A stretch of DNA of 64,000 nucleotides from Candidatus Magnetominusculus dajiuhuensis (GCA_015233465.1 JADFXP010000002.1:62001-126000); one strand, 5' to 3'; shown: positions 20,194 to 29,686, counted from the first letter of the stretch. Numbers and translations are program-made. Notes: generated by a model from the letters alone, not told the origin.

Positions 20194-20991
20194 ATGATAC
20201 GACATACATTTTCTATTTTAGACGGTGCTGGCGAAAAAACTGAAAAAAGACTTTGGGAAAAAGGTATTTTCACTTGGGACGATTTTTTAAATAGCGACTC
20301 CATCCCCTTTATATCAAACGAAAAAAAAATCCTCTTTGACGCAATGCTCGGACAATATAAAGAAGACCTAAAAAACAAAAATGAAAAGATATTTATAAGA
20401 GATGTAGAGAAGGTTGAACACTGGAGATTTTTTGAGATCTTTGGCAGTGACGCAGTCTGTCTTGATATTGAGACAAACGGAAAGTCCTCTGAGCAAGGCG
20501 GTTATCCCACAGTTGTTGGTTTTTATAATGGTTTTGAATATAAAAGCCTCGTTATGCACGATGATTTAACGTGGGAAAATATCTATAATGAATTATCCGC
20601 ATACAAATATCTAATTACATTTTACGGCTCTATATTTGATATGCCATTTTTATTAAAGAGATACCCATTATTAAAGGTCAATCTCCTGCACTTTGATCTC
20701 TGTATTGCCTCAAGAAGGCTTGGAATCAAGGGCGGGCTTAAAAAATTAGAGCAGTCTCTAAATATCTTCAGAGATGACGATATAAGTGGAATGAATGGTT
20801 ATGATGCTGTAAAGCTATGGATAGACTATAAACACGGTAATCCTCACTCACTTGAGACCCTTATCAAATATAATCGTGAAGATACGGTCAATCTCTTTAG
20901 CATCGCAAAGCATGTCTATGCAAGATTAAAGGAATCTACAGGTATTGAAGATTATTTATCAATAGCATCAATAGGTCGTAATGGAAAATAA
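20194..20991 (+). CDS. RNase H-fold 3'-5' exonuclease (YprB-like) with N-terminal helix-hairpin-helix
   Basis: The N-terminal segment FSILDGAGEKTEKRLWEKGI looks like a helix-hairpin-helix nucleic-acid binding module. The remainder (about 85-255) has the DnaQ-like acidic set: DIETNG, then FYGSIFDMPFLLKRY, then YNREDTVNLF. These supply the D/E, D and Y..D positions expected of an RNase_H_2 or YprB-type exonuclease. The substrate is unknown. It overlaps xerC/D by 11 bases, so the two are co-translated, which would link it to DNA metabolism. Confidence 0.8.
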   Translation: MIRHTFSILDGAGEKTEKRLWEKGIFTWDDFLNSDSIPFISNEKKILFDAMLGQYKEDLKNKNEKIFIRDVEKVEHWRFFEIFGSDAVCLDIETNGKSSEQGGYPTVVGFYNGFEYKSLVMHDDLTWENIYNELSAYKYLITFYGSIFDMPFLLKRYPLLKVNLLHFDLCIASRRLGIKGGLKKLEQSLNIFRDDDISGMNGYDAVKLWIDYKHGNPHSLETLIKYNREDTVNLFSIAKHVYARLKESTGIEDYLSIASIGRNGK

Positions 20992-21859
20992 ATATATAAA
21001 GAATTTTCTTATATATTTAGATGTAGAAAGAAGACGTTCAAAAAATACCTTATCCTCCTATCAAAGGGATTTGAATAGTTTTAATTCATTTTTGATTAAA
21101 AATGACGTTAAGATGGATGGATTCCAAAAGTCTGATATTCTAAATTTTATAGATTATCTGAGGGATAAAGCCTACACATCATCAACAATCTCTCGATACA
21201 TCTCATCCATTCGTTCATACAGCAGATTTATGATAATTGAGAGGCTGCGGCAAGATGACCCAACAGAAAATCTTCTTTCACCCAAGAAATGGGATAAAAT
21301 CCCATCTGCCTTAGGTTTAGATGATGTATTAACCATTCTAAGCACAAGATTAACCACAAGATTTGTTGAGCGTGATATAAATATGCTGCTGATCTTATAT
21401 TCAACCGGTCTAAGGGTTAGCGAATTGGTAATGCTTGAAATAGATAAAGTAGATTTTTTGGCAGGATTTGTTAGGGTAACTGGAAAGGGAAGCAAAGAGA
21501 GGATAGTTCCAATAAATACAACAGTTACAGTAAGTTTAAAGAAATATATCTCTGGATTACGAAATGAATTATTAAAAAATAAACCTTCAAAATATCTATT
21601 TTTAAGTAATAGAGGTACCCCCATGACGCGCGTGAGATTCTGGCAGACAATAAAAGAATATGGCAGGCAGACTGGTATTGTCCTATCACCTCATACATTG
21701 AGGCATAGCTTTGCAACCCATATGCTTGAAGGCGGTGCTGACTTGAGATCAATTCAAAAAATGCTTGGGCATAGCGATATCTCTACTACGCAAATATATA
21801 CTAAAATAACTAGCGAAAGACTGAAGACACAATATAACAAATATCATCCTAGAGCGTAG
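20981..21859 (+). CDS. XerC/XerD-type tyrosine recombinase
   Basis: The 292 residues have the N-terminal SAM-like domain (about 3-88) and the catalytic domain (about 105-285). The catalytic set is complete: Arg in STGLRVSELV, Lys in VTGKGSKERIVP, HTLRHSFATH with H-x-x-R, His in LGHSDISTTQIYT, and the Tyr nucleophile in that last segment. Size and lack of extra domains fit chromosomal dimer resolution by XerC or XerD rather than a phage or integron integrase. No att site or dif sequence is evident nearby. Confidence 0.93.
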   Translation: MENKYIKNFLIYLDVERRRSKNTLSSYQRDLNSFNSFLIKNDVKMDGFQKSDILNFIDYLRDKAYTSSTISRYISSIRSYSRFMIIERLRQDDPTENLLSPKKWDKIPSALGLDDVLTILSTRLTTRFVERDINMLLILYSTGLRVSELVMLEIDKVDFLAGFVRVTGKGSKERIVPINTTVTVSLKKYISGLRNELLKNKPSKYLFLSNRGTPMTRVRFWQTIKEYGRQTGIVLSPHTLRHSFATHMLEGGADLRSIQKMLGHSDISTTQIYTKITSERLKTQYNKYHPRA

Positions 21860-21869
21860 GACAGGAATC

Positions 21870-21990
21870 TTCAAGGGGCTCTGCCCCTTGACCCCGCAAA
21901 GGGACTTGTCCCTTTGAACCCATTATAAAAGAAATTATGGGGTCAAGGGGGCAGCCCGCCTTGCGGGATTTTTAAGGGCAGAGCCCTTAA
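21870..21990. repeat. Double copy of dispersed hairpin repeat family 1, head to head
   Basis: A forward unit (AAGGGGCTCTGCCCCTTG, CCCGCAAAGGGACTTGTCCC) is followed after about 25 bases by an inverted unit (GCAGCCCGCCTTGCGGGATT, AAGGGCAGAGCCCTTAAAGG). The end abuts the ribosome-binding site of the next gene. Confidence 0.85.
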
Positions 21991-22002
21991 AGGGAGGCAA
22001 TA

Positions 22003-22500
22003 TTGGACACATTATTATATGTAAATGATTTTATATTTAGCAGAATTAAATTTGAGCAAGAAGGGCTGATATATTGTTTAGGTATTAATCTGACAAAATT
22101 TTTGCCGATAACAGCGGGCAAGCATGGGTTAGCCTCAAATCCTGCGTTAAAAGGACTGCAAATAACAAATCATAAGGTAAGGGCGCTTGTAATATCATCT
22201 GGAGCAGTTCCTAAGACTGGTAAGGGGATGGATTGTACGGGAATTGCCCCGACTGCTGATACTTGGTATTCGGAGTTGATAATAATAGAAAATGCCCCGG
22301 AGGGATTTGCGCAGGAATTGTTTGAATTTTCTATTGTGTCGCTGGTTAAAAGGGTGGTAAAGATGTGTATATTTTCAATTGATATGCCTGATAAGCTGAT
22401 GCCGAAAGAGGAGCTAGAGGCGATGCTTGAGGATATTATGAAAAAACATGGGAGAACTGAGGAGCAGTTGAAATTAGGGAGGAATTTTGTGGCTGAATAG
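22003..22500 (+). CDS. Hypothetical protein, no family recognised
   Basis: A 165-residue soluble protein from a TTG start, with GGGAGG 11 bases upstream. There is no signal peptide or membrane segment. Fragments include GLASNPALKGLQITN, ALVISSGAVPKTGKGMDCTG and an amphipathic C-terminal helix (MPKEELEAMLEDIMKKHG). Base and codon use resemble a real gene. It stands alone between xerC/D and the opposite-strand ATPase/nuclease pair; the two meet tail to tail with 5 bases between. Confidence 0.65.
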   Translation: MDTLLYVNDFIFSRIKFEQEGLIYCLGINLTKFLPITAGKHGLASNPALKGLQITNHKVRALVISSGAVPKTGKGMDCTGIAPTADTWYSELIIIENAPEGFAQELFEFSIVSLVKRVVKMCIFSIDMPDKLMPKEELEAMLEDIMKKHGRTEEQLKLGRNFVAE

Positions 22501-22505
22501 GGTGG

Positions 22506-23036
22506 TTATTTTTTTGTTATTAAGTTTGAAGTATTATGTTTTGAGGTTTTAAATTTTTTAAGTATATCATTAAAAGATTTACCGCAGTAGTTAGGAATTA
22601 TCATATATTTTTTTGAATTAAGACTTATACGATATTTTTTATTTGTTAGAATTTGTAATTTATCACTATCCCATTTTTTTGCTAAAGCAATAAAAAAGAA
22701 GTGTATTTTATTAATACTGTCATTTTCAATTAATATTTGAAAAGCTGGAGTTGAACTATTTTGAAGTTTTTCAATGATGTCATAAACATCAAAATTAGTG
22801 GTTTTATGTTCACTAATTACGATTTTGATTTCATTATCATTAATAAATACTATAAAATCACATTTTTTCACATCTTTATTAATTATCTTCTCGCCCTTTA
22901 ATATTACAAAATCAGCATAACCATTAAGTTTTAGCTCACAGTTTTCATCTATACAAGCATCTTCTTTAGCATAGCTATATTTAACTCTAATTTTTTCAAT
23001 AATATTTTCGTTTTCTTGTTTTTGTTTCTTCCCCAT
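22506..23036 (-). CDS. Putative PD-(D/E)XK-type nuclease paired with an ATPase
   Basis: A 176-residue soluble, lysine-rich protein. The central part shows a strand ending in Asp60 (KKCDFIVF), then a second strand KIVISEHKTT giving Glu76-x-Lys78. This D...ExK spacing is that of a restriction-endonuclease fold. A helix follows (DVYDIIEKLQNS). I infer a nuclease; the match is by motif and predicted layout, not by family recognition. It starts 7 bases after the ATPase stop on the same strand, so the two form one operon. ATPase plus small nuclease is a common anti-phage layout (Septu, Gabija and others), but this one is not any of those that I recognise. Confidence 0.55.
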   Translation of the reverse strand: MGKKQKQENENIIEKIRVKYSYAKEDACIDENCELKLNGYADFVILKGEKIINKDVKKCDFIVFINDNEIKIVISEHKTTNFDVYDIIEKLQNSSTPAFQILIENDSINKIHFFFIALAKKWDSDKLQILTNKKYRISLNSKKYMIIPNYCGKSFNDILKKFKTSKHNTSNLITKK

Positions 23037-23043
23037 AAAAGAA

Positions 23044-24480
23044 CTAATCCTCTAAATTCTGTTGGAGATTAAAAGATTCTTTATATAAGGCTTCGTGAAT
23101 AAAAAGGAATTCATCATCCATAACGCCTTTATCAATCTTTATCTTTTTTGTATTAAATCCAATTGATTTTTTGTCTTTTTCAAACACATAAGCTGACATT
23201 TCATCTGGATTTAAATAATCATCTTCTTTATAACCAAACTTTTTAATTCTCTCTTCTGGATTGACCTTTGAAAGCAGTAAAAAATTATTTAATTGCGAAA
23301 AGAGATATTCACTATGGGTAGTAATGACAATATATACCCCAGCTCTTCTAAGTCGCACAAGATATTTTGCAAGTATTGTTTGATTTTTAGGGTCAAGGTG
23401 AGATTCAGGCTCTTCTATTATTAAAACATGTCCAGGTTCAATTAAATATTTTAGATATAAAATCAATGGAGCTATTGTTGTGACAGTTGATGAAGCTCTA
23501 TGAAGTGGGATGTCAGATTCATGAAAGATAAATTTGATTTCAGGATAGGGCTTATCTGTAAACTTTAATGCAATTTCGCCATCTATTAATTCTCTTTCAA
23601 ACTCAGATGCGAGAGAATAAAAATGGCCTTTTTTTTCTGGTAAGTTTATTATATTTAATAAAAATTCTGCCTCAGCGCCAGAAATCTTTGAAGTTTCTAA
23701 ATCCTTGATGCCTGCCAATTGAGCTTTATAAATAATTTCAGATGCTATTGTTTTACCTACTTTCATTAACATAGACCTTTCAGCAGGAAGGTAAAAAGTT
23801 ATATTTATAAGATTATAGTCAAAATAAAAAGCGTGAATCATTTCATTAAAAGCATTATTTTTATTGATTTTATTGTGGCGTTGATTAATATTAATAACCA
23901 TTTCATCAGAAAAATTACCAATATTTGTGTTATCAATGTTTTTAAGAGTAATTTTTTTAGGGATTATCTTTAATGAAAAATTCGATTTCAGTTTATTATC
24001 ACTTTTTTTGTAAGATAATCTGGTTAATATTTTATGCTGTTTAATTTTTATTGAAAATTCATTCTGATAGCTTTGTATTAAATCTTTGAAATGACTTGAA
24101 AATAATCTCATTATAATATCAGTATTAAATAAATATAATTTATTTAAATATTTTTTAATAAGTTTTTCAGCTTGTTTTTTAGGAATAGTTAACTCTTCAT
24201 TAGGTTCTATTTTTGAGTTAGCAAAAAAATTAGATATATATTGATCCGCAGAATTATTAGATTTCATGAAATTTACAACTAAATTTAGTTCAAGAGGAAT
24301 ATATGCTGAACGCACAAGCATAGCCAAATAAGACTTCCCAGAATTATTTGGACCAATAAACATAGTAAGCGGTTTTATCTCAACATCTGCCTTAGAAATA
24401 GGTCCGAAGTTTTTAACCTCTAATCTAAGGTCAATCTGTCTTCTCTTCTCTTTTCCTTTTTTTGTCTTTTTAACATTCAT
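23044..24480 (-). CDS. ABC/OLD-like AAA ATPase, probable defence-system partner
   Basis: The 478 residues carry Walker A at 43-50 (GPNNSGKS), an ABC-like signature region at about 327-340 (HRASSTVTTIAPL), Walker B at 352-357 (VLIIEE), the D-loop SHLDP, and the switch His in TTHS (387-390). This is the AAA_15/AAA_21 type of the SMC/RecN/OLD class. The coiled-coil insertion (about 100-220) is Lys/Asn-rich. There is no C-terminal TOPRIM domain, so it is not OLD/GajA proper. It lies directly upstream of the putative nuclease. Such ATPases sense phage products or DNA ends and gate a partner nuclease; that role is inferred here. Confidence 0.85.
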   Translation of the reverse strand: MNVKKTKKGKEKRRQIDLRLEVKNFGPISKADVEIKPLTMFIGPNNSGKSYLAMLVRSAYIPLELNLVVNFMKSNNSADQYISNFFANSKIEPNEELTIPKKQAEKLIKKYLNKLYLFNTDIIMRLFSSHFKDLIQSYQNEFSIKIKQHKILTRLSYKKSDNKLKSNFSLKIIPKKITLKNIDNTNIGNFSDEMVININQRHNKINKNNAFNEMIHAFYFDYNLINITFYLPAERSMLMKVGKTIASEIIYKAQLAGIKDLETSKISGAEAEFLLNIINLPEKKGHFYSLASEFERELIDGEIALKFTDKPYPEIKFIFHESDIPLHRASSTVTTIAPLILYLKYLIEPGHVLIIEEPESHLDPKNQTILAKYLVRLRRAGVYIVITTHSEYLFSQLNNFLLLSKVNPEERIKKFGYKEDDYLNPDEMSAYVFEKDKKSIGFNTKKIKIDKGVMDDEFLFIHEALYKESFNLQQNLED

Positions 24481-24605
24481 AAGTATGATTACAATATAAT
24501 TGATTCAAAAAAAGAAAATTGACTACATTTCTATATCTTAGGTCTCAATGCTATAATAGTATGAATTTAATGGGGGGATTATAATTTGATACGGAGGTCA
24601 TAAGA

Positions 24606-25100
24606 ATGGATGAGTATTCATTTGACGTAGTCAGTAAGGTAGATATGCAGGAAGTTGGGAATGCAGTTGTGCAGACTATGAAGGAAATAAGCCAAAGGTT
24701 TGATTTTAAGGGGAGTAAAAGCAATATTGATTTGGACAAGGGGAAAAATGAGCTTAATATAGTTTCTGATGACGATTATAAGCTGAAAAGCGTAATTGAT
24801 ATCTTAGAGAGCAAGCTAATTAAGAGAAAAGTCCCCCTTAACGCTTTATCATTTGGAAAGATTGAACCAGCACACCTGGGAACTGTAAAACAGCACGTAA
24901 CAGTTCAGCAAGGAGTACCTACAGAAAAAGCCAAAGAAATGGTCAAGGAGATAAAAAACACGAAGTTAAAGGTTCAGGCAGAAATCATGTCAGATCAGCT
25001 TCGCGTACGAGCCAAAAAGAAAGATGATCTTCAGTCGGTAATGAACTTGTTAAAGGGAAAAGACTTTGGGATTCATATAGATTTTGTGAATTTAAGGTGA
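24606..25100 (+). CDS. yajQ: YajQ-family nucleotide-binding protein
   Basis: The 164 residues match the UPF0234/YajQ family end to end: EYSFDVVSKVDMQEVGNAV, QRFDFKGSKSNID, and the second repeat region with KAKEMVKEIKNTKLKVQAE. Members bind c-di-GMP in some Xanthomonas species, and in E. coli YajQ binds tRNA and GTP. Full length and a GGAGG-like site (ACGGAGG at 24593) support the start at 24606. It suits a genome with many c-di-GMP enzymes, but its ligand is not shown here. Confidence 0.93.
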   Translation: MDEYSFDVVSKVDMQEVGNAVVQTMKEISQRFDFKGSKSNIDLDKGKNELNIVSDDDYKLKSVIDILESKLIKRKVPLNALSFGKIEPAHLGTVKQHVTVQQGVPTEKAKEMVKEIKNTKLKVQAEIMSDQLRVRAKKKDDLQSVMNLLKGKDFGIHIDFVNLR

Positions 25101-25190
25101 TAAAGCAGCAGCCTTGGATAAAGGGTGAAATGTCCTTATGAGTTTAAAGCAAAATTCTATGCCGTTTTACCTTATAAGGAGAACGTGATT

Positions 25191-25358
25191 ATGTCTGCGT
25201 TAATATTATCTTTTATAATTGGGTCAATAGCATTTGTATGGCTTCACGTAGTTTTTACAAGAAATGGGATTGGTAAGGGGATGTCTATGTTATATTCTTC
25301 TACTATCAGTAGTGTTGTATCAAGTGTTGTGTATTATGCGGTAGACGCTTTGTTTTAG
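25191..25358 (+). CDS. Small membrane protein of unknown function
   Basis: A 55-residue protein from ATG 25191, with AAGGAG 10 bases upstream. One clear transmembrane segment (about 4-23: LILSFIIGSIAFVWLHVVF) and a second hydrophobic stretch near the end. An upstream start at 25125 lacks a site and adds a Lys-rich tail; I reject it. No family recognised. Confidence 0.55.
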   Translation: MSALILSFIIGSIAFVWLHVVFTRNGIGKGMSMLYSSTISSVVSSVVYYAVDALF

Positions 25359-25507
25359 GGACGCAAATCACGAAAGTCCCTTACAATCAATATCATAAGT
25401 AGTGATATCTTATGTTTTCTATCTTTGTTTTATCCTTGATTATATGTCATACTAATACATAGGATAAACATAATTCAATTAATCTCCACAATAATTAAGG
25501 AATATCT

Positions 25508-28500
25508 TTGAAGACCAATGGATACTATCTCGGTTTAGACCTCGGATCTGTAAGCCTTGACTGCGTTATTATTGATCTATCCAATAAGATACTCTGGCAT
25601 TCTTACCGCAAAGTCTTAGGACGCTCACGCGATGCAGTTTCGCTTTTATGCAGAGATATGCTTGAGCAATGGATGGAACCTAATAATATATCGTTTAATG
25701 GTGCGATGGTTACTGGCAGCGGTAAAGAGATTGTCAGTGAACTGTTAGGTATCTCAACCATTAATGAGATAGTGGCACATGGCTGCTCTGCGTCTATGCT
25801 TTCTCAAGGCAAGGCCTCAGTGATTGAGATCGGAGGTCAGGATTCCAAGTTTATCTTAGTAGATGATGTAGGCGCATATGATTATTCAATGAACGAACTT
25901 TGTGCTGCTGGCACTGGAGCATTTTTGGATACACAGGCACAAAGACTAGGGCTTTCAATTGAGGAATTATCTGAAATGGCTGCTATCGCAGAGACCGTGC
26001 CAACTATAGCTGGACGGTGCAGCGTGTTTGCTAAGTCAGATATAATTCATTTACAGCAAAGAGGTGTCCCTGTTGATCAAATAGTGGCAGGACTGTGTTA
26101 TGCCCTTGTTCGTAATTATATAGCAACGTTGATTAAAGGACGGGAGATCATTAAACCAGTTATCATTCAGGGAGGAGTTGCCCTGAATCAAGGTGTAATT
26201 CGAGGGTTTAGAGATATTCTAAAGCTCTCAGGCAGGGATATTATACTTCCAGATATGCCGCATTTGGCTGGCGCATTAGGAGCAGCAATATTGTCAAAAA
26301 AATCAGAGACAGATTTAACAGCTGCCTTAATCAAAGAAATTGCTGTTCAACATTCTGTAAGCAGCGAAAGAACTGCCTGTATCCAAGGCTGGAGAATGGA
26401 CTCTGCTGCTGCCCTTCTTATGAAGGGGTTGGAATCTGTTGAAAAGGTTGGAGATTATACTGTAGGAGAGAAGATATTCATAGGCCTTGACATTGGTTCT
26501 ATCAGTACAAAGGCTGTGGCATTATCACTTGATAGAGTTTTGATTGTAAAGGTCTATATATTTACAGCAGGAAACCCGCTTGAGGCAGTAAGAATTGCAT
26601 TTAACTCTTTATCTCAGTACATCTCTGAAGCAGATATAGCTGGCGTTGCAGTTACAGGTTCTGGCAGGAGACTAGTAGGATATGCAGTTAGCGCTGATCT
26701 GATAATTGATGAGATAACAACACAGGCGGCAGGCGCAATTGATGGTGATAAGCAAGCAGATACAGTTATAGAGATTGGAGGACAGGATGCCAAATTCATC
26801 AGGATAACAGAAAATGGAACTGTAGAGGATTTTGAGATGAACAGGGTATGTTCAGCAGGAACTGGTTCTTTTATACAAGAGCAGGCTATGAGGCTGAATG
26901 TGGATCTCAAAGATGATTTTTCATCTCTTGCGTTAAGTTCTACAAAGCCTCTGCCTTTTGCAAGCAGATGTACTGTATTTATGGAATCAGATCTTGTCCA
27001 TAATATTCAACAAGGAGTGCCTCTGCCAGATATTCTGATGGGTGTAGCTCAGTCAGTGGTGGAAAACTATATTGACCGCGTAGTGCAAGGAAAGCATTTT
27101 GGCAGTAGGATTGTGCTTCAAGGCGGGGTTGCATTAAATCTTTCAGTAGTCAAGGCCTTTAAGATAAAACTAAAGGATTCAGAGCTTTTTGTACATCCAC
27201 ACCCTGAAGTATCAGGGGCTATTGGCGCTGCAATGATTATGATTGAGGAGTTTAAGAAAAAAATAGCGGTTCTTTCGTCTTATAAGACATCATTTAAAGG
27301 ATATGAATTTTCAACAATCTATAAACCCAGTTCCTTTGAATGTAAAAGCTGCGAGAATCATTGTGAGATAAGTGTATTTCATTTTAGTAAAGGGAAGTTT
27401 CATTTTGGCGATCTATGCGGTAGATATTCTGATGCAATAACTGGATTCAATTCTGGAGAAATAATTGCGCCTGATACGAGTGATTATTATGAAAATTTGC
27501 CCTTGATTGATAATCCCACTACAACTATAGGTATCCCTTGCGCACTATTATTTCATGAGTTCTTTCCATTTTGGAGGCATTATTTTCATGTCCTTGGAAT
27601 TAAAATAGTACTGTCAGGTCATTCTAATCGTGAGAAGCTGTTTGATGCTTTATCTATGCTGCCTGCTGAAACCTGCCTGCCTGTCAAGTTATTGTTTGGT
27701 CATATTGCTGCCCTTAAAAAACAAGGGATTGATACGGTTTTTATATCTTCTATGTCTCGGCTGATGGATGGGGTATGCTGCCCTTATATTCAACATGCTG
27801 CTGACATGATACACGCTAATTTTAGTAGTATTAAGGTCTTGCCATGGTCATTAGTGCCTGGACTTACAGACACAGATTTACATCGCCTAACGCTTCATAT
27901 GACTGAGACCTTTGGAATTGAAAGTGAGAAAGTCATTATAGCCTATGAACACGCGTCTATAGAGTTTAATCGTTATCAAAAAATGAATATGAAAGATATT
28001 GATTGTATCGGAAATAGAATTAGACCGCTTGCAGTTATATTTGGAAAGCCTTACAATATTGGCGATTCTTTTATGAATATGTCACTGACATCAAAACTCG
28101 CAAGGGCTGGATTTGACGTTATTTCAGATATGCAGTTAGACGTTCCAGAAGATTTCCTCCTTCCGGGACGATATAATAATGTCACATGGGCATTTAGCAG
28201 ACGTATGCTTAAAAACGGTCTATTTATAAATAATGCAAACGATATTTATCCAATTATTGTGGGTAATTTTGGATGCGGCCCTGATTCCTTTACCTTTCCA
28301 TTACTACAAGATATATTTGAGGTAAGACCAAGTCTTTTTCTTGAATTTGATGAACACAGGGCAGACGCAGGATTGGACACAAGGGTAGAGGCATTTGCGC
28401 GAAGGGTAGCGATTTGGAGAAGTAAAGAAAAAATTGATTACGTTAAATCGAAAAAAGATTTGGATGTTCCTTGGACTAAGAGATTTTCAGATATTTTGTC

Positions 28501-29686
28501 AACACGAAATAAATCCATTGAGTATATATTGCCTCATATTTCAGACCATGCCTATGCCTTTGCAGGAGCTATATCAGCGCGAGGTTTTAAAGCGAGGGTG
28601 CTGCCTTTGCCTGACCGCAGTTCATATGATGCAGGCGTTGAGCTTTCAGGAGGAAAACAATGTCATCCATTTCAACTGATGACTGGCGACCTTGTAAAGT
28701 TGATTCGTTCTGGCGACCTGCCGCAGGGATCATGCTACCTCCTGCCAACGGTTGAAAGCAGTTGTATGATTACACAATATGTGCCAGCGCTTCAGCAGTA
28801 CTTGGATAAATTAGGCAGAGGAGATGTCAAGGTTTTAAATATACGTTTCTTTGAACTTGTTCATAGATTTGGAGCAATGTCTATGTATAGCATGGGCAAG
28901 GCAATGCTTGGCATTGAGTACTTAAACAGGATGAGGTTTGAAAAGCGCCCATTTGAGAAGGAATTGGGCTCAGTAGATATTGCATATAATATTGCGCTTA
29001 AAATGATATTTAAAAGACAGGTTGAGAATAAGATTAATCAGGGAATAATGGAAGCCGCTGTTTTCCTTGATGCAGTGCTTACAACGAAAAGAGGTATAAA
29101 ACCTGTGATCGCAATTACTGGAGACATTTATACGAGAATTAATCCAGCAGCAAACGGCGGACTTTTTAAGTTTTTAGAGGAACTTGGCTGTGAGGTCTGG
29201 CCATCGCCTACTTTAGTTGACGTTATTATGGCAGGCGATGAGATAAAAACCCTTCAATATTGGGAGGCAGGAAAACCTCTTGATGCTATGTCATCTTGGG
29301 CTGCTGTCTTAGTCAATAACTTTGCAGCAAACAATGTTCTCAAAAATTTTAGAGGCAGACTTGCAAACTTGACAGAACCTAGTGGAGAGCAGGTTATCAG
29401 AAACGTTGAAGGTATTTTGAGTGAAAATGCAGAACTGCTTGTTACATTAAATGTTGCAAAACAGGTTGATTTTGCTAGTAAAGGTGTGGACGGCATTTTG
29501 AATGTTTACTGTCTTAATTGTTTTGTCGGCACAATTACTACATCTGTATTTAAAGGGATTAATGCACGTTCTTACGGTGTGCCAATAATGCCTCTGGTCT
29601 TAGAAGGCATTGGTTGGACACATATGAAAAATCGCGTAGAGGCATTTGTGTATAGAGTGAAACGCAGGATGCAAGAAAAATCCTGA
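25508..29686 (+). CDS. Giant fused acyl-CoA dehydratase activase (two BcrAD/BadFG ATPases + DUF2229 + HgdB-like domain)
   Basis: The 1392 residues contain two ASKHA-fold activator ATPases (about 5-265 and 315-580). In each, the Cys that hold the bridging [4Fe-4S] cluster are present: CAAGTGAFLD near 132 and GRCSVF near 172 in the first, CSAGTGSFIQ near 447 and SRCTVF near 487 in the second. The GGVALN motif occurs in both (near 220 and 536). A Cys-rich hinge (FECKSCENHCEI, near 612-623) leads to a DUF2229-type region (about 660-880) and a 2-hydroxyglutaryl-CoA dehydratase D-like C-terminal part (about 1030-1310). The class drives difficult reductions of acyl-CoA or aromatic CoA esters by ATP-powered electron transfer. 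No dehydratase subunit is adjacent, so the target is unknown. It starts at TTG 25508. Confidence 0.9.
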   Translation: MKTNGYYLGLDLGSVSLDCVIIDLSNKILWHSYRKVLGRSRDAVSLLCRDMLEQWMEPNNISFNGAMVTGSGKEIVSELLGISTINEIVAHGCSASMLSQGKASVIEIGGQDSKFILVDDVGAYDYSMNELCAAGTGAFLDTQAQRLGLSIEELSEMAAIAETVPTIAGRCSVFAKSDIIHLQQRGVPVDQIVAGLCYALVRNYIATLIKGREIIKPVIIQGGVALNQGVIRGFRDILKLSGRDIILPDMPHLAGALGAAILSKKSETDLTAALIKEIAVQHSVSSERTACIQGWRMDSAAALLMKGLESVEKVGDYTVGEKIFIGLDIGSISTKAVALSLDRVLIVKVYIFTAGNPLEAVRIAFNSLSQYISEADIAGVAVTGSGRRLVGYAVSADLIIDEITTQAAGAIDGDKQADTVIEIGGQDAKFIRITENGTVEDFEMNRVCSAGTGSFIQEQAMRLNVDLKDDFSSLALSSTKPLPFASRCTVFMESDLVHNIQQGVPLPDILMGVAQSVVENYIDRVVQGKHFGSRIVLQGGVALNLSVVKAFKIKLKDSELFVHPHPEVSGAIGAAMIMIEEFKKKIAVLSSYKTSFKGYEFSTIYKPSSFECKSCENHCEISVFHFSKGKFHFGDLCGRYSDAITGFNSGEIIAPDTSDYYENLPLIDNPTTTIGIPCALLFHEFFPFWRHYFHVLGIKIVLSGHSNREKLFDALSMLPAETCLPVKLLFGHIAALKKQGIDTVFISSMSRLMDGVCCPYIQHAADMIHANFSSIKVLPWSLVPGLTDTDLHRLTLHMTETFGIESEKVIIAYEHASIEFNRYQKMNMKDIDCIGNRIRPLAVIFGKPYNIGDSFMNMSLTSKLARAGFDVISDMQLDVPEDFLLPGRYNNVTWAFSRRMLKNGLFINNANDIYPIIVGNFGCGPDSFTFPLLQDIFEVRPSLFLEFDEHRADAGLDTRVEAFARRVAIWRSKEKIDYVKSKKDLDVPWTKRFSDILSTRNKSIEYILPHISDHAYAFAGAISARGFKARVLPLPDRSSYDAGVELSGGKQCHPFQLMTGDLVKLIRSGDLPQGSCYLLPTVESSCMITQYVPALQQYLDKLGRGDVKVLNIRFFELVHRFGAMSMYSMGKAMLGIEYLNRMRFEKRPFEKELGSVDIAYNIALKMIFKRQVENKINQGIMEAAVFLDAVLTTKRGIKPVIAITGDIYTRINPAANGGLFKFLEELGCEVWPSPTLVDVIMAGDEIKTLQYWEAGKPLDAMSSWAAVLVNNFAANNVLKNFRGRLANLTEPSGEQVIRNVEGILSENAELLVTLNVAKQVDFASKGVDGILNVYCLNCFVGTITTSVFKGINARSYGVPIMPLVLEGIGWTHMKNRVEAFVYRVKRRMQEKS

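Noticed and set aside
21860-22002. att-like duplication beside the tyrosine recombinase gene
   Set aside because: The inverted units match the dispersed family-1 repeat seen at ten other loci, so they are not recombinase sites; the recombinase itself is Xer-like.
25359-25410. GEMM-like c-di-GMP riboswitch after the small membrane gene (GGGACGCAAATCACGAAAGTCCC)
   Set aside because: It resembles the GACGCAAA box of GEMM-I but lacks the second receptor stem and the usual downstream pairing, and it sits too far from a gene it could control.
26614-29496. Several long minus-strand frames inside the activase gene
   Set aside because: They are hydrophobic, low-complexity shadows of a strongly coding plus-strand gene and have no start signals or homology.
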